Below, piece after piece: positions 43,650-53,262 of a DNA stretch of 64,000 nucleotides (the stretch's first letter is position 1; the number at the start of each line of letters is the position of its first letter). A program made the position numbers and the translations under genes. The notes beneath the pieces are model-generated. The model made no database searches. It saw only the letters and a program-made list of their open reading frames with translations, and was not told the DNA's origin. This DNA comes from Labrenzia sp. PHM005 (GTDB lineage: Bacteria > Pseudomonadota > Alphaproteobacteria > Rhizobiales > Stappiaceae), in contig NZ_CP041191.1 in assembly GCF_006517275.1 (NCBI RefSeq), forward strand, positions 5,513,001 through 5,577,000, given 5' to 3'.

Positions 43650-46340
43650 TTAAACCTGCCCCACCGCAATAGCATCTTTCGCAAATAGCGGATAAGCCTC
43701 AGAAATGATTTGATTAAACTCACATTCGGGCATCGGCCGGTAAAACTGATATCCTTGCCCATAGTTGCAGCCGGCAACCGTTAATAGGCGACGCTGATCT
43801 TCAGTCTCGATTCCTTCAGCCGTACAATCCAGCCCCAGATTCTGACAAAGATTCAAGATGGTATAGACCAAAGCGGCACAGGTATGATCACGCTCCATTG
43901 GCATGACAAAGGCCCGGTCAATCTTCAGCTTGTCGAAACTGAAGTGATGCAAATAACTCAGAGATGAATAACCGGTTCCAAAGTCGTCCAAAGCGATCCG
44001 GACACCGTGTTTTTTGAATTCCAAGAGTTCCGCGAGCGCTGCAGATTCCTTGTCCATCAGGACATTCTCAGTCACTTCCAACTCCAGGCGCTTCGCATCC
44101 AGGCCATGCTCTCTTAGGCACTCCAAAACCTGATTCAGGAACTCACCGGTACCCAGTTGCTTTGGCGACACATTCACCGACACTGTCATGTGATCGGGCC
44201 AGCCTGCCGCCGCTCGAATGGAGGCCCATAGCACCTGGCTGCCAATCTCCCGGATCATACCAACATCTTCAGCCAGAGGAACAAACGTCGCTGGTGTAAC
44301 AAAACTTCCATCATCTTTACGCCAGCGTACAAGGGCTTCCGCTCCACTGACTTCCCCGCTCTCAAGATCTATGACCGGCTGAAAATGGGTTTCCAGTTTT
44401 TCTTCTGCAACAACGGTGGCAAGTTCTGCCTGAAGGCGTCTCATACCTCGCAGCTCAGCAGCAATGACATTGTCGAAAACCTTGTAATGATTGAGATTTT
44501 CGGACTTAGCCTTGTACATGGCCGCATCTGCGTTCACCAGAACCTCTTCTGCTGAACTGCCGGGATCAATTGGTGCTATGCCAATCGCAGCACCTGTTTG
44601 CAAGCTGAGATCACCAACTTGCATCGGGCGTGCGAACTGTTTTGAGAGCCGGCGAGCCAAATACTCCACAGAACCGGGTTGAGGCGACCTAATGATGACA
44701 GCGAACTCATCTCCACCCAGCCGCGCGGCGAAATCTTCAGCCCGACAGGTCTGCGTTAAGACATGCGCCGTTTCCTGCAGAACCCTGTCGCCAACATGAT
44801 GGCCATACGTGTCATTGAGGCTTTTGAAGTTGTTCAAATCTACCAATATCAGTGAATGACCGCGGCTGCCGTAGGATGCACCGCGCACAACCCTATCAAG
44901 GATCTTGTTGAACGCCAGCCGATTGCCAAGGCCAGTCAGGGCGTCCGTTTCGGCGGCACTCATAATCCGGGCCTCTGCCGCCGCGTTCTCTGTAATGTCC
45001 TCGACTGTTTCTACCCAGCCACCATTTGGTTTTGGGGTCATTGTGTAAACAACGACGCGCCCATTCCGCAGCTTTGCCTTGGTTCGGATCACCTTGCCGG
45101 CTTGCATGACCTTCTGCACACGCGCGGCACCGCTTTGAGGATCACCGGCGAAATTTCCGTTCGACTTATGCTGCGCCAATAGGAGTTCAAACGATGTGCC
45201 AAAAGCCAAATCGTCATCTGACAGTCCAAGTATTTCGGACACACGGCGGTTGGCATAAAATAGTGTGCCATCCTCGCCGAACACGGACACCCCCTGCTTC
45301 ATGGACGAGAACGTGATCTCGAGCTCTTGAGACCGTTCCCGCGATTCATGTTCCCGCCGTTTCAAGTCATCATTCAACCGGACCTCTTTGGTGATGTCCC
45401 AATTGACGCCTATGACTTCTGTGGGTTGGCCATCGGTTGCCGGAAGAAATTTCCCGTGTGCCTGGACCCACTTATGCGTACCGTCTTTCATGACGATCCG
45501 GAATCGATACTCAAAGGGCGAATTGGTTTCCCGAGCGACGTCCAACGCGTGACTCGCAAGATCCAGGTCCGGCTCGAACACCCGGCTGGCCCAGTCCGCA
45601 TAGGTGCCCTTGAACTCTTCTGGAGTACAATCATAAAGCTCGTACATCGCAGGGTCCCACTGCAGCCGGTCCTTGGCGAAATCATAACGCCAAACCGCGA
45701 TCCTCGCAGAAGCCCGAGCCAAATCCGAAGTGAACAATGCACGCGCGGTCTCATCATAGCCGGTCAGAGTCTTCCTGATCTGCTCACTGACCAATCCGAG
45801 GATAAGAATCCCAGCGATATTACTCACCAAAAAGATGTACCAAGCCTTGCTCAAGACTGAAAACCCAAACGCCAAGCCCTGATCAACAAAGAAGAGCGGC
45901 AAGACACAAATCGTCGCAGCAGCTGAGAGTCCAAGGAAGTCCAAAACACCTGGCCGGCGTTTCAGAAGTGTGTCAAAAAAGTAGGCGGCGAACATGCCCA
46001 CCAAAGCATAGATTAGTGGACTCAAGGATCCGCCAATGACAACCGGCCCCCCGACATGAAAGCGGGCCGCACCGGCAATAGCCGCACAAATAACGCCGCC
46101 AATGGGTCCTGCATAAAAGCCGGCTAAAACAGCCGGTGCCGCCCGTGTATCAAAGGTTGCACCTCCCGGCGCCTGAACAGGAAACTCTACGACCACCACA
46201 CTCAGGATGCCGAAACAAACACCGATGATTATCTTATGCCGTTTGGAGAACTCGGATCTTCCATTGTTCATCGCAATGAAATGTAAAACCAAAGCCCCGA
46301 GAGACAACAAACCCAGATTTGTAACAATTCCGACAAGCAC
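43650..46340 (-). CDS. membrane-bound GGDEF-EAL protein with LytS-type sensor and two PAS domains
   Basis: Protein of 896 residues. The N-terminal 190 residues form five or six membrane spans of the 5TM LytS/YhcK receptor type (APAVLAGFYAGPIGGVICA). PAS domains follow at about 215-330 and 345-455, then GGDEF (542-546), with RxxD five residues before it as the inhibitory site, then EAL (668-670). The EAL domain keeps the residues needed for phosphodiesterase activity (EVTEN, LDDFGTGYSS, KIDRAF, AEGIET). Both halves therefore look active, making and degrading c-di-GMP. It faces the PilZ chemoreceptor gene across a 478-bp AT-rich gap. Confidence 0.93.
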   Translation of the reverse strand: MLVGIVTNLGLLSLGALVLHFIAMNNGRSEFSKRHKIIIGVCFGILSVVVVEFPVQAPGGATFDTRAAPAVLAGFYAGPIGGVICAAIAGAARFHVGGPVVIGGSLSPLIYALVGMFAAYFFDTLLKRRPGVLDFLGLSAAATICVLPLFFVDQGLAFGFSVLSKAWYIFLVSNIAGILILGLVSEQIRKTLTGYDETARALFTSDLARASARIAVWRYDFAKDRLQWDPAMYELYDCTPEEFKGTYADWASRVFEPDLDLASHALDVARETNSPFEYRFRIVMKDGTHKWVQAHGKFLPATDGQPTEVIGVNWDITKEVRLNDDLKRREHESRERSQELEITFSSMKQGVSVFGEDGTLFYANRRVSEILGLSDDDLAFGTSFELLLAQHKSNGNFAGDPQSGAARVQKVMQAGKVIRTKAKLRNGRVVVYTMTPKPNGGWVETVEDITENAAAEARIMSAAETDALTGLGNRLAFNKILDRVVRGASYGSRGHSLILVDLNNFKSLNDTYGHHVGDRVLQETAHVLTQTCRAEDFAARLGGDEFAVIIRSPQPGSVEYLARRLSKQFARPMQVGDLSLQTGAAIGIAPIDPGSSAEEVLVNADAAMYKAKSENLNHYKVFDNVIAAELRGMRRLQAELATVVAEEKLETHFQPVIDLESGEVSGAEALVRWRKDDGSFVTPATFVPLAEDVGMIREIGSQVLWASIRAAAGWPDHMTVSVNVSPKQLGTGEFLNQVLECLREHGLDAKRLELEVTENVLMDKESAALAELLEFKKHGVRIALDDFGTGYSSLSYLHHFSFDKLKIDRAFVMPMERDHTCAALVYTILNLCQNLGLDCTAEGIETEDQRRLLTVAGCNYGQGYQFYRPMPECEFNQIISEAYPLFAKDAIAVGQV

Positions 46341-46818
46341 CGGCTCGCCTCCACCAAGGATCTAAAACACACGCTATAGTAGGACCGAATGAGAGTTTCA
46401 TAATCATTTACACATACAACCATTTATATACGTGATAACCCGTATTTTGACGCAAATTGACGCAGGGTAATTTTCTATAAATACATAGGACAATGTAAAT
46501 TTTAACTACAAAACCTTTCAATTTTTGCAAATCAGCAAATTCCAATATTGATTTATAGGTATTTTTTCATGAAATGCGCTGTAGTTTCCCAAGTTAGGAG
46601 TTCGGAAACAATAAATCACTTTCGCCGAATCAGAGCGAAGCCACCCCAGCCAAACACCAATCAAGTATTTCTTCTGTGCAATATTACCAATATCACAAAT
46701 ACCGATCATAAGTTCCAAATTCTACTAATATAATCCAGACAATACAAAATATTTTAAACATTACTTCAAACTCTGACCGTAGAGTAATTAAAGCAACTAC
46801 TCGACAGAAGGTCAGCAG
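46341..46818. promoter_or_regulatory. AT-rich divergent promoter region between GGDEF-EAL and MCP-PilZ genes
   Basis: 478 bp, clearly richer in A and T than the surrounding genes. Short open frames on both strands (about 60 residues) show no familiar features and no ribosome-binding sites. The region probably holds promoters for both signalling genes. I see no sure consensus for a flagellar-type or housekeeping promoter. Confidence 0.5.
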
Positions 46819-49254
46819 ATGTTTTCAAGTTTCCGTTTGTCAAAAAAGATTCCCGCACTGGTCGTAGGCGCCGCCGCAATCGTGGGCGTCGGCATAGGGG
46901 TTTCGAGCTATGTCACATCTGTCTACAGCCTCGAAGAACTGACCAAGGAACGCCTTCTGGCAGCTGCCAACACGGGCGCAGACGAAATTCACGCGTATCT
47001 GGAGACAATTGAGCACCAGCTGGTTCTTATCGCCGAGCATCCAGGAACTGTCACTGCCGTTCAGGATTTCACAAAGATCTGGAACGAATGGAAAGAAACC
47101 GGCAACGACCCGGTTGCCAGCTTCCAGGCAGCCTACATCACCGACAACCCGCATCCGACGGGTGAAAAAGAAAAACTTTACGACGCCGGCACCGGCACCC
47201 CCTACGATGAAGCGCATGCAAAATACCATCCCTGGTTCCACAAATTACAGAAGGATGAGGGATATTATGATGTTTTCCTGTTCGATACAGAAGGCAACCT
47301 CGTCTACTCCGTCTTCAAAGAACTGGATTACGCCACGAATTTCAAAGCCGGCGGCGGAAAATGGGCCGCGACAGATCTCGGCACCGTCTACCGGAAAGCC
47401 TTGAAGATCACAGAACACAGCGAAGTCGCCTTCACGGATTTCAAGCCCTATGGGCCAAGCCATGATGCCCCGGCCAGCTTCATGGCCCATCCGGTCGTTG
47501 AGAATGACGGCACCATAGTCGGTGTGCTTGCTTTCCAAATGCCGGTCAACCGGATCAACGAGTTAATGCGCCATGACCTTGGGCTTGGTGAAAGCGGGGA
47601 ACTTGCCCTTGTCGGAGAAGACCGGCTCATGCGCAATGACACCAACCACACCCCCGACGTCGATGACATCCTGACGACCACATTGAATGACCCTGTTATC
47701 GATAAAGCCTTTGCCGATGGCGAAGCCTTCGGGTATGGCGAGCTTCATCGCGGCGAACTTCTGGACATCGAGGCGATCAAGTTCGATTACCAAGGCTATC
47801 ATTTTGCCCTGTTGGCAATTCAGTCCTATGAAGAAGCGACAGCCCCGACCATTGCTCTTCGCAACCGGTTGTTGACCATCGGGCTCATTCTGCTCTGCAT
47901 CGTGGCCGCCGCCGGCTATTTCGCCGCGCGCGCGATCACCCGCCCGATCAAGGACATCGTCCGTTCCATGAACCAGCTGGCAACCGGCGACACCAAAGCC
48001 CAGATCCCCGGTGAGGACCGCACCGATGAAATCGGAGACATGGCTCAGGCCGTTACAATCTTCAAGGACAACGCTATCCAACGCGAACTTCTTGAGGTCC
48101 GTGCCCAATCTGATCTGGACAAGGAACGTCAACGCCAAGTCTTGCTGGACACATTGATCCAGAAATTCAAGTCCTCCATGTCAGACCGGCTCGGGATGGT
48201 CGGAGAACAGATGGAGATGATGCGCGGCGCCGCCACAACCCTGGACGAGCTGGCCAACAACGCGCGCTCGGAATCCGACACCGCTGGATCCGCATCTAAG
48301 AGTGCTTCTGAGAACGTCTCAGCCGTTGCGGCTGCGACCGAAGAAATGACCGCGACTGTGCAGGAGATTGCCAATCAGACCGAAGCGACCAGCCATATCG
48401 TAACGGAGACAGTCCAGGCGGCCGAGGTCACAAACGGCAACGTCCGGACCTTGTCAGAGGCGGCAGAACATATCGGCAGTGTTGTTAATCTTATTCGCGA
48501 TATCGCGGAACAGACCAACCTGCTTGCCCTTAATGCGACAATTGAAGCTGCCCGCGCAGGTGAAGCGGGACGTGGATTTGCTGTTGTTGCCTCCGAGGTC
48601 AAGGAGCTCGCGGAACAGACTTCCAAAGCAACTGACGAAATATCCGGACAAATTACCGGAATTCAAAGTTCTGTCCGCGATGCGGCTTCTGCGATTGAAG
48701 GCATCACGGAGAAAGTCTCCACGATCAAGGATCTGACTACGGCAGTTGCCGGGGCCATCGAAGAGCAGAGAGCTGCTAACCAGGAGATCGCCCGATCCGC
48801 CAAATCCGCGGCAGACAGCACTCTGGATGCAGCAAACCGAATGGAATTCGTGTCGAGCGCGGTGGTGGAAACGTCCGGAGAAGCCAGCTCGGTCAACACG
48901 GCCTCAATGTTCATTTCCCAAAGCAGCGATGCCCTTAGTCAGGATGTGGCAGACTTCCTGGAAGGGGTTGCCAAAGATGTGGAAGACCGCAGACGCGCAA
49001 TTCGCAAACCAGTCTCAACAGGTGTGAGTATTAGCCTTGAAGACGGAACTTCCCGAACCGTACAACTGGCGGACATCAGCGTTACCGGCGCCCATATTAT
49101 GGATACCTCGGACATCAAGATCGGCATAGGAATTGTGCTCAATTTTGAAAATGGTATTCAGCTAAAGGGAACCGTAGTCCGTGAAACCGGTGCCGGTTAT
49201 GGGGTCGCGTTTAACGAGCCCCTACCGGAAGAGCATGAGCTGATTGCGGCCTAA
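46819..49254 (+). CDS. methyl-accepting chemotaxis protein with C-terminal PilZ domain
   Basis: Protein of 811 residues. Membrane span 1 is at about 10-33, followed by a large periplasmic Cache-like sensor (about 35-350). Membrane span 2 is at about 352-373, then HAMP (about 373-425), then the receptor signalling domain with hairpin tip [19 protein letters not shown] near 560-580. From about 718 a PilZ domain follows, with the arginine motif RRAIR and the matching DISVTG, the two c-di-GMP-contact motifs. It should bind c-di-GMP and couple it to CheA signalling. The neighbouring divergent gene encodes a c-di-GMP enzyme. A terminal WxxF tether is not present. Confidence 0.93.
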   Translation: MFSSFRLSKKIPALVVGAAAIVGVGIGVSSYVTSVYSLEELTKERLLAAANTGADEIHAYLETIEHQLVLIAEHPGTVTAVQDFTKIWNEWKETGNDPVASFQAAYITDNPHPTGEKEKLYDAGTGTPYDEAHAKYHPWFHKLQKDEGYYDVFLFDTEGNLVYSVFKELDYATNFKAGGGKWAATDLGTVYRKALKITEHSEVAFTDFKPYGPSHDAPASFMAHPVVENDGTIVGVLAFQMPVNRINELMRHDLGLGESGELALVGEDRLMRNDTNHTPDVDDILTTTLNDPVIDKAFADGEAFGYGELHRGELLDIEAIKFDYQGYHFALLAIQSYEEATAPTIALRNRLLTIGLILLCIVAAAGYFAARAITRPIKDIVRSMNQLATGDTKAQIPGEDRTDEIGDMAQAVTIFKDNAIQRELLEVRAQSDLDKERQRQVLLDTLIQKFKSSMSDRLGMVGEQMEMMRGAATTLDELANNARSESDTAGSASKSASENVSAVAAATEEMTATVQEIANQTEATSHIVTETVQAAEVTNGNVRTLSEAAEHIGSVVNLIRDIAEQTNLLALNATIEAARAGEAGRGFAVVASEVKELAEQTSKATDEISGQITGIQSSVRDAASAIEGITEKVSTIKDLTTAVAGAIEEQRAANQEIARSAKSAADSTLDAANRMEFVSSAVVETSGEASSVNTASMFISQSSDALSQDVADFLEGVAKDVEDRRRAIRKPVSTGVSISLEDGTSRTVQLADISVTGAHIMDTSDIKIGIGIVLNFENGIQLKGTVVRETGAGYGVAFNEPLPEEHELIAA

Positions 49255-49776
49255 CAACCAGGGCATTTTCGATCAAATTGAAGCCTATTTGATGACTGCA
49301 TCTGGATCGCTCGGCAAGCCGCCTGTGCGGTTCGTGGGCCAAACTGCACAACACAACCGAACGGCTCGCTGCTCTCTCACAGGCCGGGGTCCATTGTGCG
49401 CCGCCATTGCCGGGTTGCGCGAGTCGCAAGCAAACACCCGAGGCACACCGACTGCCTTGGCAGCAAACAAAAGTGTACCGGTCCGCTTGTTCAATTCTAT
49501 CGGAAAACTCGCCAGGCCTCTCCTGTCTGAAACTCCCTGCGACAGCGTGCCTGGGGCATTGCTCAAACACCCTCTGGATGAATTCACGGCGGGGCTCTGC
49601 AACAATTCGCGTGTATCCAGGTGTCCGGACGCGTTGAATGAAGTAAATCATCTGACCCCACCAGCAGCTTGATTATCAAGGTGTTTTGGAACAGAGGCTA
49701 TTCGTTAACCGAGTTTGGCGGGTTTCCTCCGATCCAGAGAATGCGTCCGACACTTGCATGCCAAACTGGCCTCCGC
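49255..49776. other. gene-free stretch between chemoreceptor and partner-switch genes
   Basis: 522 bp between convergent genes. Open frames of up to 146 residues occur on both strands, but their composition (rich in Arg, Cys and Ser in all frames) looks like non-coding DNA and no family motif is visible. No clear terminator or RNA gene is recognised. It could be an eroded gene. Confidence 0.45.
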
Positions 49777-50370
49777 TCAGCCCTGCTCTTTCGGAAACTG
49801 CATTGTGCCTTCTACTACACTGCCATTTCCTTCGTATCTCAACGAATCGAAACACATCTGCAAGGCCATCTGGATCCCACGGCCATTGGGCCGGTCCGGC
49901 GAAGGTTCGAACGATAGCATCTTCAGATGATCGAACCCCTCCCCCTGGTCAATAACACGGATCGTGACATCTGCTTCCCGGGCACAAAAATGAACCGTCA
50001 CATAACGATCTCGATAAGGCTCTTCTGACTGGCGCCGATCTATCTCTTCCATCAAACGTCCATTGAGCATCAATTTGGTTTTTTCATCCATATTGATCTC
50101 AAGATTGCCATGCTCCACCGCGTTGGAGAAAAGTTCCCAGAAGCCAAGTGAAGCCCGCGCCGGATCTGGTGTATTAAGCGCCAGCATACTGGACAGTCTT
50201 TCCGCCTCGGCATGGGTCTTGAATTCAAAATGCCCCTCCAGCAAACGTCCAAATGACGAGTGATGGGCCGCAACATACTCGCAAATCTCGTCGCCTGAAG
50301 GATAGGTATCAGTTGCCTTCGCAAGCGACGGCCCCGCCGAGATGCTTTCTTGTTTGGGTTTTGGTGTCAT
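49777..50370 (-). CDS. RsbW-like anti-sigma/serine-kinase HATPase protein
   Basis: Protein of 197 residues from the ATG at 50370, six bases after AGTAGG; the longer frame overlaps the upstream gene. The C-terminal half is a GHKL ATPase with N-box ELFSNAVEHGN, G1 box DQGEGFD and G2 box PNGRGIQM. An N-terminal extension of about 55 residues is unlike RsbW. Proteins of this type phosphorylate a STAS antagonist and bind a sigma factor or another target. Its genomic partners are the STAS protein and phosphatase just upstream. Confidence 0.85.
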   Translation of the reverse strand: MTPKPKQESISAGPSLAKATDTYPSGDEICEYVAAHHSSFGRLLEGHFEFKTHAEAERLSSMLALNTPDPARASLGFWELFSNAVEHGNLEINMDEKTKLMLNGRLMEEIDRRQSEEPYRDRYVTVHFCAREADVTIRVIDQGEGFDHLKMLSFEPSPDRPNGRGIQMALQMCFDSLRYEGNGSVVEGTMQFPKEQG

Positions 50371-50390
50371 AAATAGCCTACTGAAAAGTG

Positions 50391-51602
50391 TTATGGACAG
50401 TAGTTCAAACAAACAAGCGTCAGATCATCGTCAGGACTGCTGGGCGAGTTCGACAAAAGGTGGCTGACAACATCCTCAACCAAACGGTCCGGCTCCAAAT
50501 CCCCAGTCGACGCAGAAACCAGCGCACATAACGTGTCTGGACTGAATATGGATTGCGGAGGTTCAGGCGTCTCTATCAGGGCATCGCTATACATGAGCAG
50601 GAATGACCCTGGTTTGAAATCGATGCCAAGAGCCTCGTAATCGCTGTCTTCAACAAGCCCCAACGGAAGGCCCGCAGTCTCCAGTAACCGCAAATTCCGA
50701 TCCGTACTTTGATCCCCAACCAAAACCGGGGGTGCGCTTGCCGAAGAATAACTGAGGGTTTCTTTTGAGAAATCGATGAGGCCGCAAAACATCGTAGCAA
50801 ACTGGCCACGCGGCAATTGGGTATACAAAAACGTGTTTGCCATACCCAGCAAGTGGTTTGGACTTGCACTTTTTGGCGCCACGTTGTTCAAAAACGTCTG
50901 AAATCGAAAAGTATTCAGAGCTGCACCAACCCCATGTCCGGAAAAGTCTACCAGACAAACCATCAGCCTTTCAGGGCCCAGCTGGTGGATGCTCCACAAA
51001 TCGCCGCCCAAACCAATTGAGGCCCGGTAAAAACTTCCGAACTTAACAGGATATTTGGCCTGCACCTGCTCCTGTACCGCAACACCTGGAAGAATAGCTT
51101 CCTGCATTTTGCGAGCTTGATCCAGCTCCTGCGCCATACGATCATGGTATTCGAAAAGACGTTTTATAAGACGCCGCCGGTCTAAATGAACCCGCAATCG
51201 ACCGACCAGTTCAAGATGATCAACCGGTTTTGAGATTAAATCGGAAGCGCCCGCGGAAAAAGCCCCATTCCGGTCCTCCGGTTTGGTGAGGCCTGTCATA
51301 AACAAAACGGGCACATCTGGCATCTCGGTACCGGCTCGAATCTTCCGGCATAAATCGTAGCCATCCATAACCGGCATTTGAATATCCGTCAGGATTAAAT
51401 CCGGGTGCCAGGCATGTGCGGCTTGGAGTGCCTCCTCCCCGTTTGCAGCAACTTGTATGTTGTTAAAACCATGAACTTCGAGGTACTTCCGGATCACCGA
51501 CAACATAACGGCGCTGTCATCAACAAGAAGGATACGTGATGTTGTCAGAGGTTCAATCGCAGCGCCTTCTTCTGCTATCAACGCAGATGCAGGATCCGTC
51601 AC
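50391..51602 (-). CDS. response regulator with SpoIIE/RsbU-type PP2C phosphatase
   Basis: Protein of 403 residues. The receiver domain (about 20-145) has ILLVDDSA and phospho-acceptor Asp73 in LTDIQMPVMDG, followed by a coiled linker (RRRLIKRLFEYHDRMAQEL). The PP2C domain (about 190-400) carries metal Asp in GGDLW and VDFSGHGVGAAL. It would dephosphorylate a STAS protein when its receiver is phosphorylated. A GTG start is used, eight bases after GGAGG; the gene begins directly after the STAS stop. A histidine kinase, possibly CheA, must feed it. Confidence 0.9.
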   Translation of the reverse strand: MTDPASALIAEEGAAIEPLTTSRILLVDDSAVMLSVIRKYLEVHGFNNIQVAANGEEALQAAHAWHPDLILTDIQMPVMDGYDLCRKIRAGTEMPDVPVLFMTGLTKPEDRNGAFSAGASDLISKPVDHLELVGRLRVHLDRRRLIKRLFEYHDRMAQELDQARKMQEAILPGVAVQEQVQAKYPVKFGSFYRASIGLGGDLWSIHQLGPERLMVCLVDFSGHGVGAALNTFRFQTFLNNVAPKSASPNHLLGMANTFLYTQLPRGQFATMFCGLIDFSKETLSYSSASAPPVLVGDQSTDRNLRLLETAGLPLGLVEDSDYEALGIDFKPGSFLLMYSDALIETPEPPQSIFSPDTLCALVSASTGDLEPDRLVEDVVSHLLSNSPSSPDDDLTLVCLNYCP

Positions 51603-51914
51603 TTAACTGACCTCCCGGATATCCAGGATCTTGTCAAATTTCCCAAGCTCGAGCAGCGACTTAACATGGCCGGTAGCGCCCTCGATAGCGAGATCCCACC
51701 CATTCTGCTTGCCTTGCTCATGCGCAACTACAAACATTCCAAGCCCGGAAGAATCGATCGAAACAAGTTTTTCCAGATTGAACACGCATTTCCTGGTTCC
51801 AAGCTGCGTTATCTCGTCCAACATCTTTCGAAAAGCAGTGTGATCTGAAAATGTCAATCGACCGCCCAATACAACATGGGTTGCGGTATCGGAAGGAGTG
51901 ATATTGGCATCCAT
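51603..51914 (-). CDS. STAS-domain anti-sigma factor antagonist
   Basis: Protein of about 103 residues started at ATG 51914, with GGAG eight bases upstream; the frame runs to 51989. The STAS fold is shown by THVVLGGRLTFSDH and LVSIDSSGLGMFVVAHE, where the Ser of DSSGLG is the usual phosphorylation site. Together with the phosphatase and HATPase that follow, it makes a complete partner-switching set. It lies 98 bp downstream of the MCP/CheZ-like gene and on the same strand. Confidence 0.87.
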   Translation of the reverse strand: MDANITPSDTATHVVLGGRLTFSDHTAFRKMLDEITQLGTRKCVFNLEKLVSIDSSGLGMFVVAHEQGKQNGWDLAIEGATGHVKSLLELGKFDKILDIREVS

Positions 51915-52012
51915 CTTTAATGCTCCCTCGGCTTCGGCTCCGGGATTCGGACCGATAAATAAAACGACATTGGCCGCGTCATTGGCCACAGATTGAACAT
52001 CAACTCGTCGAT

Positions 52013-53176
52013 CTAGAACAATTCGATATCGTCATCACCGTAGTCATCCCCAGCCTCTTCGGTGGCTACGGTGCTTTGGGAAACGGGCAACTTCACCACG
52101 TCCGCACTCTCCTTTGTCACAGCTGCTTCGGGATACCACATCTGCTGAAACCGTATACTGAGTTCATTCAGACTAAAGCTTTGAATTATATTTGTTTTCA
52201 TGAAATCTTCAGGCTGCCGCTCCTGCCAGGGGACCGCCACAGCATCGATCGCCTGTGATCTCAACTTCTCGTTTTCCTGGCTAATGACCTGAAGCGCGCC
52301 ATTCACGTTTTGCAGGACCTGTTTGCAGCGGTCATGGAACTGCAAACTGATAACCGTGCCTGAGATATCCCGGGTAATTTCCTGCGTGGTTCCTGCAGTC
52401 GATTGGAGAACTTCGGAAATTTGCTCGTTTTGCAGCACCAGCTGGTCAATAATTTTCGCAAAACCCGCATTCACTTCAAGTTTTTCCTCGGAAATCTCCA
52501 TAGTGGCGATTTCTTCAACTAGCCCCTGCGCACCCTGAACACCCTCGGAAATCGATGTAATCTGTGTCTTCAAGCTGGTTGCCAAGGTGTCGACGGATTT
52601 TGCAAGTTCACGCACTTCATTTGCCACGACCGCAAAACCCTTCCCGGCTTCACCTGCACGCGCGGCTTCGATTTTTGCGTTGAGAGCCAGTAGATTGGTT
52701 TGACTGTTGATCCTCTCGATACTCGCCACACTATCTTCGACTTTTTCCAGCTCGAGAGTAATGTCCTGCAGCCGGTAGACCATCTTCATGCCGCGCGAAG
52801 ACAACTGCAGGATCTTTTCAATTAGGTCGGAGAGTATGTCTTTTAGACTGCCCGCAAGTTCAGGCAATTTGCGCGGAACTCCGTCAACTTCTACGGATTC
52901 CGCCAAATCGGCAAGGTTCTGAATCGTGGTAAACTGTTCTTCGGATTTTTCCGCAATGTTATGAAAACGATCAGTGACGGCCTCGATGTTTTCATCAAGC
53001 ATAGAATTTGTGCGATCAATTTCCGCCATCAAACCATCCAAGGCCTGTCTCTGAGCCTCGCTCAACCCTAAATAGTCGGCCAGAAGATCTTGGGCGCGGA
53101 CGGACTCGGTATCAGACGCCACGAGCTCCGCATCGTTAAAATCGACAGTATTTCCGTCTGCGGAATGGCTCTTCAT
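52013..53176 (-). CDS. soluble MCP-like signalling protein with CheZ-like motif and acidic C-tail
   Basis: Protein of 387 residues without membrane spans. A central receptor signalling hairpin ([24 protein letters not shown], in parts; tip near residues 160-185) would contact CheA/CheW. A later helix reads QFHDRCKQV, with Asp282 and Gln286 in the D-x3-Q spacing of the CheZ active site (FQDLTGQ in E. coli). The C-terminus is strongly acidic and ends DDDIELF, resembling the CheY-binding tail of CheZ (ends LGF). No sensor domain is recognised at the N-terminus. I infer a soluble receptor-like protein that could also dephosphorylate CheY. GGGGG lies just before the ATG. Confidence 0.75.
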   Translation of the reverse strand: MKSHSADGNTVDFNDAELVASDTESVRAQDLLADYLGLSEAQRQALDGLMAEIDRTNSMLDENIEAVTDRFHNIAEKSEEQFTTIQNLADLAESVEVDGVPRKLPELAGSLKDILSDLIEKILQLSSRGMKMVYRLQDITLELEKVEDSVASIERINSQTNLLALNAKIEAARAGEAGKGFAVVANEVRELAKSVDTLATSLKTQITSISEGVQGAQGLVEEIATMEISEEKLEVNAGFAKIIDQLVLQNEQISEVLQSTAGTTQEITRDISGTVISLQFHDRCKQVLQNVNGALQVISQENEKLRSQAIDAVAVPWQERQPEDFMKTNIIQSFSLNELSIRFQQMWYPEAAVTKESADVVKLPVSQSTVATEEAGDDYGDDDIELF

Positions 53177-53224
53177 AAAACACCCCCTTGCAACACCTCC
53201 AATATTATCAAGTTTAGGTTGAGA

Positions 53225-53238
53225 TTTAGTATACTAAA
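53225..53238. promoter_or_regulatory. 14-bp perfect palindrome upstream of the MCP/CheZ-like gene
   Basis: TTTAGTATACTAAA is perfectly symmetric and lies 49 bp upstream of the gene at 53176, in the 86-bp gap after cheB. It may be an operator or an AT-rich promoter part for the downstream four-gene group. No second copy was noticed. Confidence 0.35.
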
Positions 53239-53262
53239 GACACAACCAAAAACCAATTTTAC

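Noticed and set aside
46518..46733. Two opposing open frames of about 60 codons in the AT-rich gap
   Set aside because: No ribosome-binding site or family feature, and the stretch looks like promoter DNA.
49211..49672. Overlapping open frames of 142-146 codons on both strands after the PilZ receptor
   Set aside because: Composition rich in Arg, Cys and Ser, no motif, no ribosome-binding site, and open on both strands at once, so most likely non-coding.
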